Shown here: in pieces, positions 27,594-38,007 of the stretch
Position numbering within the stretch: the stretch's first letter is position 1
Layout: each line of letters begins with the position of its first letter
Assembly: GCF_026072915.1 (NCBI RefSeq)
Contig: NZ_AP025943.1
Location: forward strand, 1,736,001-1,800,000
Direction of reading: 5' to 3'
Source: Akkermansia biwaensis
GTDB lineage: Bacteria > Verrucomicrobiota > Verrucomicrobiia > Verrucomicrobiales > Akkermansiaceae
Length of the DNA stretch: 64,000 bases
The notes under the pieces: model-generated
Told to the model about the DNA's origin: nothing
Database searches by the model: none
What the model saw: only the letters and a program-made list of their open reading frames with translations
Position numbers and translations under genes: made by a program

Positions 27594-27630
27594 ATCAATG
27601 GAGACCGTCATTGTTGCGGCCTCCATTGAT
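27594..27630 (-). terminator. Terminator of the 27649-28428 PEP-CTERM gene
   Basis: Perfect 10-bp arms ATCAATGGAG / CTCCATTGAT, extended inside by CCG/CGG; on the minus strand followed by TTCTTTTTACGG. It lies 19 bases past the stop at 27649 and separates this gene from the sulfatase gene. Confidence 0.83.
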
Positions 27631-27648
27631 GAGAGAGCTTGAGTCGCA

Positions 27649-28428
27649 TTAAGCCCGGCGGCGGCGCATCGCCAGGACTGCGAGACCCAGCAAGCCGAGA
27701 GAGGCCGTGGCGGGTTCCGGGATGCTGGATAATGCAAGAGCGTTGATGTTGCCGGTACCGTTTGAGGTCAGACTCAGCGTGGTGTTGTCCTTCGTGACCG
27801 TAAAGGTGTATTCCACCAGAGCCCATTCTCCTGCTCCAGATTCCGAGAATAACGTCGTGCCGGAAAGTGAGGCATTGGAACCGGCCGAATAGTCAAGCAG
27901 GGTGGCGGAGAGACCTTCTATATTCCCGGTCAAATCATAGGTTGAAGAGGCGGTTCCAAAAGAGTTGCCGCGTCCTACAAGCATGGTCAGCGTATAGATT
28001 CCGGCGGAGAGTCCCCGCATCTGCATGGTGTAAGAGCCGGAATTTTTATTGATGCATCCTCCGTTGTTGCCCGTTGTGATGTCGGAACCGAATGTGTCAA
28101 AAAACTTGCTGGAGTTGTCAGGATTATGGGAACTTTGAATATTGTCTGCTGTCAGGACGCCTTGGCCACCGCAGGCCCCTGCTCCTGTTACCAGAGTGAT
28201 ACCCGTAGATGAACCATCGAAGTTTTTGAGGGCGCCGCTTGTATAACTGCCCCCTGAACTTCCGGTTTTGATCAGATTTACTTTGCCCTGTTCTCCAAGA
28301 TAGGTGCCATCCATGGAGGATGTACCTTGAGCCAGGGAGTTTACGCCGAATGTTATCACCACCGTGGCCGCTTGAACCGCGATGGAGGAGAGTGTGATGA
28401 GGGCCGCCAGGAATAATGTTTTCTTCAT
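27649..28428 (-). CDS. PEP-CTERM secreted protein
   Basis: 259 residues. The start at 28428 gives the signal peptide MKKTLFLAALITLSSIAVQA; the frame continues 32 codons upstream through the promoter region, which is not coding. The body is Gly/Ser/Thr-rich and beta in pattern (ATVVITFGVNSLAQG, YTMQMRGLSAGIYTLTMLVG, WALVEYTFTVTKDNTTLSL). The end SIPEPATASLGLLGLAVLAM then RRRRA is a PEP-CTERM signal for exosortase processing. No catalytic motif. Its upstream region shares the element pair and leader hairpin seen before the 18328-19131 gene. Confidence 0.83.
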   Translation of the reverse strand: MKKTLFLAALITLSSIAVQAATVVITFGVNSLAQGTSSMDGTYLGEQGKVNLIKTGSSGGSYTSGALKNFDGSSTGITLVTGAGACGGQGVLTADNIQSSHNPDNSSKFFDTFGSDITTGNNGGCINKNSGSYTMQMRGLSAGIYTLTMLVGRGNSFGTASSTYDLTGNIEGLSATLLDYSAGSNASLSGTTLFSESGAGEWALVEYTFTVTKDNTTLSLTSNGTGNINALALSSIPEPATASLGLLGLAVLAMRRRRA

Positions 28429-28454
28429 AGACAGACTAAAATATGTGGTTAATG

Positions 28455-28473
28455 GTGGCGAGTTGACCGCCAC
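28455..28473 (-). promoter_or_regulatory. Leader hairpin before PEP-CTERM gene 2
   Basis: GTGGCG / CGCCAC around a 7-base loop, 27-45 bases upstream of the start at 28428. It may form in the mRNA leader or serve as an operator. Confidence 0.4.
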
Positions 28474-28487
28474 TCCATTTGTCAATA

Positions 28488-28504
28488 GCGGATTAGAAAT
28501 TCGC
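28488..28504 (-). repeat. Proximal inverted element, pair 2
   Basis: Core CGGAT-TAGAA-ATTCG (28489-28503), 60 bases upstream of the start at 28428. It differs from pair 1 by one base in the right arm (ATTCG for ATCCG), and this change is also present in its distal partner. Confidence 0.8.
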
Positions 28505-28698
28505 TGAAAATCCGATGAATCCATTTTAATGTAAAAAAATCATATATCTTTTATAATCAATCATTTCATTTTTTATATAACATCTACAGCACTTGAGAAG
28601 CAGCAGTAATAGACTGGTCCTCCTTTCTTGGCAGGCTATAAATAATGCATTGGAAATGAACATGAGAAAAAGAAAATTCTGGCTTTTTATATTGACTT

Positions 28699-28713
28699 CG
28701 AATTTCTAATCCG
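28699..28713 (+). repeat. Distal inverted element, pair 2
   Basis: CGAAT-TTCTA-ATCCG, the exact reverse complement over 15 bases of the proximal element, with starts 210 bases apart. The intervening DNA is AT-rich and non-coding. Confidence 0.8.
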
Positions 28714-28922
28714 ATTCACAGGGAAGAAGTAATATATTCATTAGATTAATCGTTTTTCTGTGGAAAGCAGGTTTCATGCGATCAATAACAGCATGAGCCG
28801 GAAAAAGTGCTTATTCCAGCCGTGGGAGCAATTTGAAGGAACCCCGGATGGTTCCTTTGTGGGCTGATATCCCATGAAGGGAGATGCTGCCTGATCGAAT
28901 TCATTCTGACGGAGAAGAATAA

Positions 28923-28953
28923 AAAAGCCGTCCCGGATCAGGGGACGGCTTTT
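28923..28953 (-). terminator. Terminator of gcvP
   Basis: Perfect 12-bp arms AAAAGCCGTCCC / GGGACGGCTTTT with a 7-base loop, followed on the minus strand by TTATTC. It lies 23 bases past the gcvP stop. Confidence 0.88.
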
Positions 28954-28975
28954 CACGGTTAAGGTTGTATTTGCT

Positions 28976-31822
<2,847 letters not shown>

Positions 31823-31875
31823 GTGGTGTTTGGCAGTGTGGCGTCCGGTCCGGAGGGGCCGGGCTAAAGCAAAAA

Positions 31876-31899
31876 GCCCCGGGACGGAATCGCCGGGGC
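31876..31899 (-). terminator. Terminator or attenuator between gcvH and gcvP
   Basis: Arms GCCCCGG / CCGGGGC with a 10-base loop; on the minus strand followed by TTTTTGC. It follows the gcvH stop by 17 bases and precedes gcvP, so it may tune the ratio of the two products. Confidence 0.78.
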
Positions 31900-31916
31900 G
31901 GAAGAGGAGGAACTGT

Positions 31917-32297
31917 TCAGGAGCAGTATTCCTCGTAGTCGGTTGCGTTCATCATGTCTTCCGTTTCCGTGGGAACGTCCAGGCGGATCTTGTAGAGCCA
32001 GCCCGCGCCGTAGGGATCGGAGTTGATGAGGGAGGGATCATTGGAAAGTTCCTCATTGATTTCCAGGATTTCACCGGAGACGGGAGTGTACACGTCGCTG
32101 GCGGCCTTGACGGATTCAACGACGGCCACGGGGTCCCCGGCGGCGACCGTGGCTCCTACTTCGGGGAGGTCTACAAAGACTACATCGGAGAGCTCCGCCT
32201 GGGCATGGTCGGAAATACCGATGGTGCCGATGTCTCCGTCAATTTCGATCCATTCATGATCTTTGGAATACAGCAGATTTTCTGGTACGTCGTGCAT
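31917..32297 (-). CDS. gcvH: Glycine cleavage system H protein
   Basis: 126 residues. The lipoyl-carrier Lys is Lys64 in VESVKAASDVYTP. Other family marks are YSKDHEWIEIDGDIGTIGIS and NSDPYGAGWLYKIRL. It shuttles the aminomethyl group between GcvP and GcvT. The C-terminus (TEDMMNATDYEEYCS) is normal for the family. It lies 70 bases downstream of gcvT. Confidence 0.95.
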   Translation of the reverse strand: MHDVPENLLYSKDHEWIEIDGDIGTIGISDHAQAELSDVVFVDLPEVGATVAAGDPVAVVESVKAASDVYTPVSGEILEINEELSNDPSLINSDPYGAGWLYKIRLDVPTETEDMMNATDYEEYCS

Positions 32298-32367
32298 AAG
32301 ATTTGGTTGTATGAGGTAAGAGTGTAGTAATTTACAGGATTTGTCAGTTTATTTTTGCGTTGTAGTG

Positions 32368-33453
32368 TCAGCCTTTTTTATAAAAGGGTTTTTTGACCAC
32401 AAGGGCGGGGAATTTTTTCCCCCTGACATCTATTTCCAGCTCTGTGCCGACCTTGGCATGGGCGGCAGGAAGGTACGCCAGAGCGATGCCTGTCATCAGG
32501 GAGGGCGAGAGGACGCCGCTGGTGAGTTCCCCGATGGCTTCGCCGCCGGGAAGGTGAACTTTGTAATGGGCGCGGGGAGGGGCTCCCTTGCCGGTGTATT
32601 CAATGGCCGCCAGACGCTGGGTGAGGCCGCTGGCTTTTTGTTCACGGAGAATGCCGGAGCCGATGAATTCCGTGTCCAGCGCGCAGAAGAAGCCCAGTCC
32701 GGCTTCCAGCGGAGTTTTGTCCGGCGCCAGGTCGGAACCGTTCAGCGGATAGCACATTTCCAGGCGCAGGCTGTCACGGGCGCCGAGGCCGCAGGGCTTG
32801 GCTCCGGCGGACAGGAAGGCTTCAAACCATTTGACGCCTTCCGCGGCAGGGCAGAAGAATTCAAAGCCGTCTTCCCCGGTGTAGCCGGTACGGCAGACGA
32901 TGAGGTCCGCGCCGTCCACCGTGATGCGGGCGATGCCGTTGCGGGGCGGGAGTTCCACTCCGGGAATGACTTTGGCGAAGATTGCCCCGCAAAGAGGTCC
33001 CTGAACGGCCAGGCCCACGTATTCGTCGGAGTGGTTTTCCAACGTTACGTCTGCGGGTTTGTGAGCGGAGAGCCAGGCGAAGTCTTCATCAATCCTGGAG
33101 GCGTTTACCACCACGAAGAAGGTTTCCGGTTCCATGCGGTACAGGATCAGGTCGTCGATGACGCCGGCTTGTTCGTTAAGCATGATGGAGTATTGGCCCT
33201 GGCCGATGTCCAGCTTGTTGATGTCGTTGGTGAGCATGGAGTTCAGCCATGCCGCCGCGTTCGGGCCGGATACCGTGAATTGGCCCATGTGGGAGATGTC
33301 AAAGATGCCGCAGGCCTCGCGCACCGCTTTGTGTTCGTCCAGAATGCCGGTGTACTGCACGGGCATGTTCCAGCCGGAGAAGGGAACCATTCTGGCTCCC
33401 AGTTCAATGTGTTTGGCTGCCAGGGGGGTGGATTTGACGTCGGAATCAGACAT
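32368..33453 (-). CDS. gcvT: Aminomethyltransferase, glycine cleavage T-protein
   Basis: 361 residues from the ATG at 33453 (SDSDVKSTPLAAKHIELGAR); an ATG 17 codons earlier gives an unlikely leader. It releases ammonia and transfers methylene to tetrahydrofolate. Family marks: MVPFSGWNMPVQYTGILDEH, FDISHMGQFTVSGP, CRTGYTGEDGFEFF and the C-terminal TSGVLSPSLMTGIALAYLP. First gene of the gcvT-gcvH-gcvP set; no glycine riboswitch fold is evident upstream in the 74 bases before it. Confidence 0.94.
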   Translation of the reverse strand: MSDSDVKSTPLAAKHIELGARMVPFSGWNMPVQYTGILDEHKAVREACGIFDISHMGQFTVSGPNAAAWLNSMLTNDINKLDIGQGQYSIMLNEQAGVIDDLILYRMEPETFFVVVNASRIDEDFAWLSAHKPADVTLENHSDEYVGLAVQGPLCGAIFAKVIPGVELPPRNGIARITVDGADLIVCRTGYTGEDGFEFFCPAAEGVKWFEAFLSAGAKPCGLGARDSLRLEMCYPLNGSDLAPDKTPLEAGLGFFCALDTEFIGSGILREQKASGLTQRLAAIEYTGKGAPPRAHYKVHLPGGEAIGELTSGVLSPSLMTGIALAYLPAAHAKVGTELEIDVRGKKFPALVVKKPFYKKG

Positions 33454-33527
33454 AAGGTGGTGTGAAGTTATGAGCAATCTGCTCTCTGCGTTCTGAAAAG
33501 TCAATGGAATTCCGGGGGAGTTCCGGG

Positions 33528-34649
33528 CTAGACGTTAAAGCGGAATTCGATGACGTCCCCATCCTTCACGATGTATTCCTTGCCTTCAATGCGCAGCTTT
33601 CCGTGTTCGCGCGCTCCGGCCTTGCTGCCGCACGTAACGAGATCGTCATAATGGACGACTTCCGCGGCAATGAATCCGCGCTCAAAGTCCGTATGGATGA
33701 CGCCCGCCGCCTGGGGGGCCTTGGCTCCGTCCGGGATGGTCCAGGCGCGTGTTTCCTTGACGCCGGTGGTCAGGTAGGTGCGCAGGCCCAGCAGATGGTA
33801 CACGGCGCGGATGAGGTCGGAGACGCCGGAGTCCTGCACGCCGAGGGATTCCAGGAATTCGGCGGCTTCCTCTTCCGATACGTCGATGAGTTCCTCCTCA
33901 ATTCTGGCGGAGATGACAATGGCTTCCGCATTGTGGTGTTCCGCCACGTATTTTCTTACCTGGGAGACGTAAGGATGGGAATCCGGGTCATTGATGGCGG
34001 CCGCCAGTTCGTCTTCATTGACGTTGCAGGCGAAGATGCTTTTTTTGTCTGAAAGGAGCTGGAAGGAACGGAGCAGTTTGCGTTCGTCGTCATCCAGCTT
34101 TTCTTCAAAGGTGATGGCGGGGAGTCCCTCGTTCAGGTGGGGAAGGAGTTTGGTGATGAGGGCTACTTCCGCCTTGGCTTCCTTGTCTCCGCTGCGGGCC
34201 TTGCGCTCCCGGGAGGAAAGCCGCTTGTCCATGGTGGCTATGTCCGCCAGGATGAGTTCCGAGTTGATGATTTCAATGTCGCGCAGAGGATCCACGGAAC
34301 CCAGTTCATGGATGATGTCGTCATTGTCAAAGCAGCGCACCACCTGGACGATGGCATCCACTTCACGGATGTTCGCCAGGAATTGGTTGCCCAGTCCGGC
34401 TCCTTCCGAGGCTCCCTTGACCAGTCCGGCGATGTCCACGAATTCAATGAGCGTAGGGATAATTTTTTCAGAGCCGGAGATGTTGGAGAGTACCTGCAGG
34501 CGCGGGTCCGGCACGGTGACCATACCCACGTTGGGGTCAATGGTGCAGAAGGGGTAGTTGGCCGCCTGGGCCTTGCGGGTCCTGGTGACCGCGTTGAAGA
34601 GGGTGGATTTGCCCACGTTGGGGAGACCTACAATACCTGCCTGTAACAT
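33528..34649 (-). CDS. ychF: Redox-regulated ATPase/GTPase YchF (Obg-HflX superfamily)
   Basis: 373 residues. Walker [16 protein letters not shown] begins at residue 7; [20 protein letters not shown] is switch II with the YchF-specific Leu/Val in place of Gln. A coiled-coil insertion ([15 protein letters not shown]...) and a C-terminal TGS domain ([36 protein letters not shown]) complete the family layout. It associates with ribosomes and stress responses; exact duty unclear. Nothing unusual. Confidence 0.94.
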   Translation of the reverse strand: MLQAGIVGLPNVGKSTLFNAVTRTRKAQAANYPFCTIDPNVGMVTVPDPRLQVLSNISGSEKIIPTLIEFVDIAGLVKGASEGAGLGNQFLANIREVDAIVQVVRCFDNDDIIHELGSVDPLRDIEIINSELILADIATMDKRLSSRERKARSGDKEAKAEVALITKLLPHLNEGLPAITFEEKLDDDERKLLRSFQLLSDKKSIFACNVNEDELAAAINDPDSHPYVSQVRKYVAEHHNAEAIVISARIEEELIDVSEEEAAEFLESLGVQDSGVSDLIRAVYHLLGLRTYLTTGVKETRAWTIPDGAKAPQAAGVIHTDFERGFIAAEVVHYDDLVTCGSKAGAREHGKLRIEGKEYIVKDGDVIEFRFNV

Positions 34650-34706
34650 AGGCAGGACTGATAGCGGGTCAGGCCGGGAAAGTCAAACCCCAATTCCGGG
34701 GAAGTT

Positions 34707-35630
34707 TCAGGCCGCTCCGCCCAGAGCCCATTTGAGCAGATTTTCCGATTCCGCCCATATGCGGGATGGATGGCAGCCGAGTACGACCACGATGACGTGG
34801 CGTCCATTGAATCCGGCGGAAGAGACCAGGCAGCGCCCGGCGGCGTTCGTATAGCCGGTTTTCATGCCGGTGACCCAGGAGTGCTGTTCCAGCAGTTTGT
34901 TCGTGTTCCGCAGGAGAAGCGTCTTGCCGTTGGCGCGGGTGAAGGCGTACTGCTGCTTGCAGATGATGTTGCGCAGTTCCGGGTTCCGGTAAACGTAATA
35001 GGCGCAGCGCGCCATGTCAATGGCCGTGGAGTACTGGTCCGCAGGCAGTCCGTTGGGATTGACGAAACGGGAGTTGTACATGCCCATTTGGCGGGCCTTG
35101 GCATTCATCATCTGGGCGAATCTGGGCACGGACCCCGCCGTGTCCCGTGCCAGGGCGAGGGCCACGTCATTGAAACTGCGTATCATCAGGGCATTGAGCA
35201 GTTCGCGGCGGGAGTAGACTTCCCCGGAGCGGAAGCCCAGCTTGGTAGGATCCGCCTTGGTGTCGGACGGCTGGATGACTACCTTCCTGTCCAGGCTGCC
35301 GTGGTCAAGCACGACCATGGCCGTGACAAGCTTCTGGGTGCTGGCCACTTGGCGGCGCTGCATGCCGTTGTGCGAGAAGAGGACTTTTCCCGTAAGAGCG
35401 TCCATGACGCAGGCGCTGGCACAGCGCGGGGTGCGCGGAGCGCTCGGCGGGATGGCGACGGGGCGGGTGGGAAAGTTGGCCGGGCGGGGAAGAGCGTTGG
35501 AGACGGGCTGGGAGATTTGGGGAGGAACGGGCGTCGCCATGGGGATGTAATCGTTCGAGTCTCCGTATGACTGGCAGCTTGTGGAGCTCAGGCAAAGGGC
35601 AATTCCTGCGAGAATGGCGAACAAACGCAT
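34707..35630 (-). CDS. D-alanyl-D-alanine carboxypeptidase, S11 family, lipoprotein
   Basis: 307 residues. The signal MRLFAILAGIALCLSSTSC ends in a lipobox-like Cys, so it is probably a lipoprotein. A Pro-rich linker (30-70) follows. All three penicillin-binding motifs are present: SxxK Ser97-Thr-Gln-Lys100, SxN Ser153-Phe-Asn155, and KTG 258-260 (GMKTGYTN). It trims the terminal D-Ala from peptidoglycan stem peptides. The C-terminal beta-domain of DacA-type enzymes is absent, so it is a short S11 form (PbpG-like). Its promoter lies just left of the terminator at 35697-35735. Confidence 0.88.
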   Translation of the reverse strand: MRLFAILAGIALCLSSTSCQSYGDSNDYIPMATPVPPQISQPVSNALPRPANFPTRPVAIPPSAPRTPRCASACVMDALTGKVLFSHNGMQRRQVASTQKLVTAMVVLDHGSLDRKVVIQPSDTKADPTKLGFRSGEVYSRRELLNALMIRSFNDVALALARDTAGSVPRFAQMMNAKARQMGMYNSRFVNPNGLPADQYSTAIDMARCAYYVYRNPELRNIICKQQYAFTRANGKTLLLRNTNKLLEQHSWVTGMKTGYTNAAGRCLVSSAGFNGRHVIVVVLGCHPSRIWAESENLLKWALGGAA

Positions 35631-35696
35631 GTCTTTTGCTACAGTAAGTTGTTTATTTCATCAAGCCCAAACTCAGCGTTGGGCAGGGAGTTGGAC

Positions 35697-35735
35697 AAAA
35701 AAAGGCCGCGGGGATGGCTGTCCGCGGCCTTTTTT
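35697..35735 (-). terminator. Strong hairpin with T-tracts on both sides, upstream of the S11 gene
   Basis: GGCCGCGG (35704-35711) pairs with CCGCGGCC (35722-35729), extended by A7/T-run flanks. It could end transcripts from either strand. No recognised gene reads into it: the S11 gene starts to its left and points away. The best candidate source is a short minus-strand transcript covering 35741-35898. Confidence 0.7.
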
Positions 35736-35740
35736 CTCTA

Positions 35741-35898
35741 TTAACTACCTATGGAACCAGAACCACCCTTGGCGGTTTTGAAGATATTTTCTTCATGCGC
35801 CGGATAGATCTCGTGCAGGTGTGACTTTATCCCGGAAGAAGTCGTTCAAAGTATGTCCAAGAATAAACCTTTTTAAATGATTTTTTAAATGGTTTCAT
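35741..35898 (-). other. Possible tiny gene or disrupted small ORF ahead of a terminator
   Basis: An ATG at 35898 opens a 23-codon frame (MKPFKKSFKKVYSWTYFERL then LPG) that stops at 35827. The -1 frame then continues without stop to 35743, giving a plausible tail (HEIYPAHEENIFKTAKG, then GSGSIGS). One frameshift would join them into a 52-residue basic peptide. The strong terminator right behind supports a real transcript. It could equally be a small RNA. No homologue recognised, and the rest of the 35631-36184 gap shows nothing. Confidence 0.3.
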
Positions 35899-36184
35899 TT
35901 ATTTATCCGATCAGGAAGGAATGTATTTCCCTTTATGTTTTTTATCCGGCCGGGTTCGGGAAATGCCGCCGTTCGGACGGAATGGACGTATTCTGGTTCA
36001 TGGGGCTGGACATTCTGACGTGCGGAAATTTGTTAGATGAGCTGTTTGGAATGTTTATGGTGGTTGATAGTGTTTCTTTTGTGTCGGAAATAAAGGATTT
36101 TCAAAGGAAAGAGAAGGCGCAGGAAAAGAAAAAAAGTCATTGCAGCGGATAGGTCGGTATGGTTTTTTATAATAAATTTGCCAC

Positions 36185-36799
36185 ATGATGAAGATTTCTG
36201 TTTTATTTCTGTCTCTGGCGGCTGCATGCATGGCGTGTGCCGAGGTTCTTCCGTTCAAAACGCCGTGTTTCGACACCAAGAGAGGTGCGGACAAGGCGAA
36301 GTCTTCCCTTTCCATGGAGCAGAAGGAGGCGTGCGTGGGTGTGAAGCTGGAGGACGGCGAGGAGAAGATGGAGATAAGCATCCCTTTCCGCGACAGGAAC
36401 AATTACAGCAATCTTGCCGTTTTTGAAAAGGCGTTTGCCAGGGAGAATGTTTCCAAGAAGCTGGAGGCTCTGAAAAAGGCGGAACCCAGGCTTGTCAAGT
36501 GCATCATCCGCGGCAAGGAAGCGGTTTGCCCCATCGTGCCCCTTGGTGTGCTGAAAGGGGAAGACGGTATGGTCCTGAATTTGTCCCTGGCCTCTTACGA
36601 AAAGATTGATTTCAAGGCGCAAAAGGAAGGGCGCTTCCAGAAGAAGAGGGATCCGAACGATATCAAGTTTGTGTATGGCGTGATTTTCGAGATTTCTGAT
36701 CCCGTATCCAAGAAGAAACTTGCTTCTCCGGTAAAGTGGGAGCAGACGGAAACCATTTCCGCCTGGATTGACGCCTTGCGCAAGGAAGTTAAACAATAG
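36185..36799 (+). CDS. Secreted protein of unknown function
   Basis: 204 residues with a signal peptide (MKISVLFLSLAAACMACAE; the next codon, also Met, may be the start). The mature part is Lys/Glu-rich, with Cys residues near positions 27, 49, 104 and 114 that could form disulfides. It contains phrases like EEKMEISIPFRDRNNYSNLA and KFVYGVIFEISDPVSKKKLA. No domain recognised. It is a lone plus-strand gene between minus-strand genes, with an AT-rich upstream region. Confidence 0.6.
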   Translation: MMKISVLFLSLAAACMACAEVLPFKTPCFDTKRGADKAKSSLSMEQKEACVGVKLEDGEEKMEISIPFRDRNNYSNLAVFEKAFARENVSKKLEALKKAEPRLVKCIIRGKEAVCPIVPLGVLKGEDGMVLNLSLASYEKIDFKAQKEGRFQKKRDPNDIKFVYGVIFEISDPVSKKKLASPVKWEQTETISAWIDALRKEVKQ

Positions 36800-36891
36800 G
36801 TCCGCAACCTTTGTTTTCAGGGCGGCTGGAAAATGTCTGCTGCCGGTTGAAACAGCGGCCGGGTTTTGCCGTTGGGGGGCTTTTGCAGGGA

Positions 36892-38007
36892 TCAGTTGAT
36901 GGAGAAGTAGCCTCCGGAGTCCGGGGTGACCCTGCCGGCGATTTGCAGCCTGGCCAGGCTGCCCGTGACGGCGTGTGCCGGCTGGCCCAGAGAGGAGCAG
37001 AGGGAGTCAATGGTGTTGAATCCCTGCCTGATGGCGTGCAGGACTTCTTCTTCCTCCCGGGTGATGGGGACGTTGTCCGCAGCGGTGGAGCCGGAGGATG
37101 GCGAGAAGAGGGGAAGCCCCGCTTCAGGCGCTTGCCATTTCATGTCCTGCAAGATGTCTGCGGCACTGGTGGCTAGTATGGCTCCGTCCCGGATGAGGGC
37201 ATGGCAGCCGTCGGAAGAATGCCTGTTGACCGGTCCCGGCACACAGAAAACGTCCCGTCCCTGTTCTCCCGCCATGCGGGCCGTGATGAGGGCTCCGCTG
37301 CGCGCGGGGGCTTCCACGACGAGCGTGGCGCGGCTCCAGCCGCTGACAATGCGGTTGCGCATGGGAAAGGTGGTGCGGGACGGGGGCATGTCCATCGGAA
37401 GTTCTGAAACCACGGCGCCGTGTCCGTCTGCAATGCGGCGGGCAAGTCCACTGTTTTCCCGGGGATAGAGTTTGTTGAGGCCGGCTCCGATGACCGCAAT
37501 GGTGCGCCCGCCCGCATCCAGCGCGCCTGTATGGGCTTCCGTGTCCACGCCGCGCGCCAGGCCGGAGATGACGGTGACGCCCGTTTCCGCCAGGTCATGG
37601 GATATGGTTTTTGCGCAGAACCTGCCGTAATGGGTGGCCATGCGCGAACCCACCACGGCGATGGAACGCTCCGAGTCCGCTGGGGTCCAGCTTCCCCGGG
37701 AATAAAGAACCACGGGCGGGTCCGGCAGTTCCCGCAGGGATTCCGGGTAATTCCCGTCAAACAGAGTGGTTACGGAAACGCCCGCCCCGGCCGCCAGTTC
37801 GAGTTCCCGGTGCGGGTTGACGATGCTTTTCCAGGAAGAGATGCACCGGGCCAGTTCCGGTCCGATGCCCGGCACGGCCGCCAGCATGGCGGCGGGGGCT
37901 TCCAGAACAAGTTCCGGAGAGGCGAAGGCGCGCATCAGGCGCATGATCCTGACAGGGCCGAGTCCCGGTATCAGGTTCAGGGTGACGGCGGTTTCCTGCG
38001 GTGTCAT
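36892..38007 (-). CDS. dprA: DNA-processing protein DprA (Smf)
   Basis: 371 residues. DprA loads RecA onto incoming single-stranded DNA in natural transformation. An N-terminal HhH-like part (LNLIPGLGPVRIMRLMRAF, AVPGIGPELARCI) precedes the Rossmann core with AVVGSRMATHYG, SGLARGVDTEAHTGAL, GAGLNKLYPREN and FPMRNRIVSG. A C-terminal winged helix (VLHAIRQGFNTIDSLCSSLG) is present. The start overlaps the stop of the upstream glycosyltransferase gene by 4 bases. Other competence genes are not in this window. Confidence 0.94.
   Translation of the reverse strand: MTPQETAVTLNLIPGLGPVRIMRLMRAFASPELVLEAPAAMLAAVPGIGPELARCISSWKSIVNPHRELELAAGAGVSVTTLFDGNYPESLRELPDPPVVLYSRGSWTPADSERSIAVVGSRMATHYGRFCAKTISHDLAETGVTVISGLARGVDTEAHTGALDAGGRTIAVIGAGLNKLYPRENSGLARRIADGHGAVVSELPMDMPPSRTTFPMRNRIVSGWSRATLVVEAPARSGALITARMAGEQGRDVFCVPGPVNRHSSDGCHALIRDGAILATSAADILQDMKWQAPEAGLPLFSPSSGSTAADNVPITREEEEVLHAIRQGFNTIDSLCSSLGQPAHAVTGSLARLQIAGRVTPDSGGYFSIN

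Larger units (their letters stand above)
28429..28975. promoter_or_regulatory. 547-base AT-rich gap with paired inverted elements and gcvP terminator
   Basis: From the PEP-CTERM start rightwards: leader hairpin GTGGCG/CGCCAC (28455-28473), proximal element (28489-28503), about 195 bases of very AT-rich sequence with TATA-like runs, distal element (28699-28713), then about 200 bases with no gene, ending in the gcvP terminator. No coding frame in the gap looks real. Confidence 0.6.

Noticed and set aside
32298-33527. Glycine riboswitch upstream of gcvT
   Set aside because: The 74 bases between ychF and gcvT are too short for the tandem glycine aptamers and show no conserved core.
35740-36184. 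tmRNA or other stable RNA gene
   Set aside because: No tRNA-like ends, no tag-peptide frame of known type; only the short ORF and terminator are supported.
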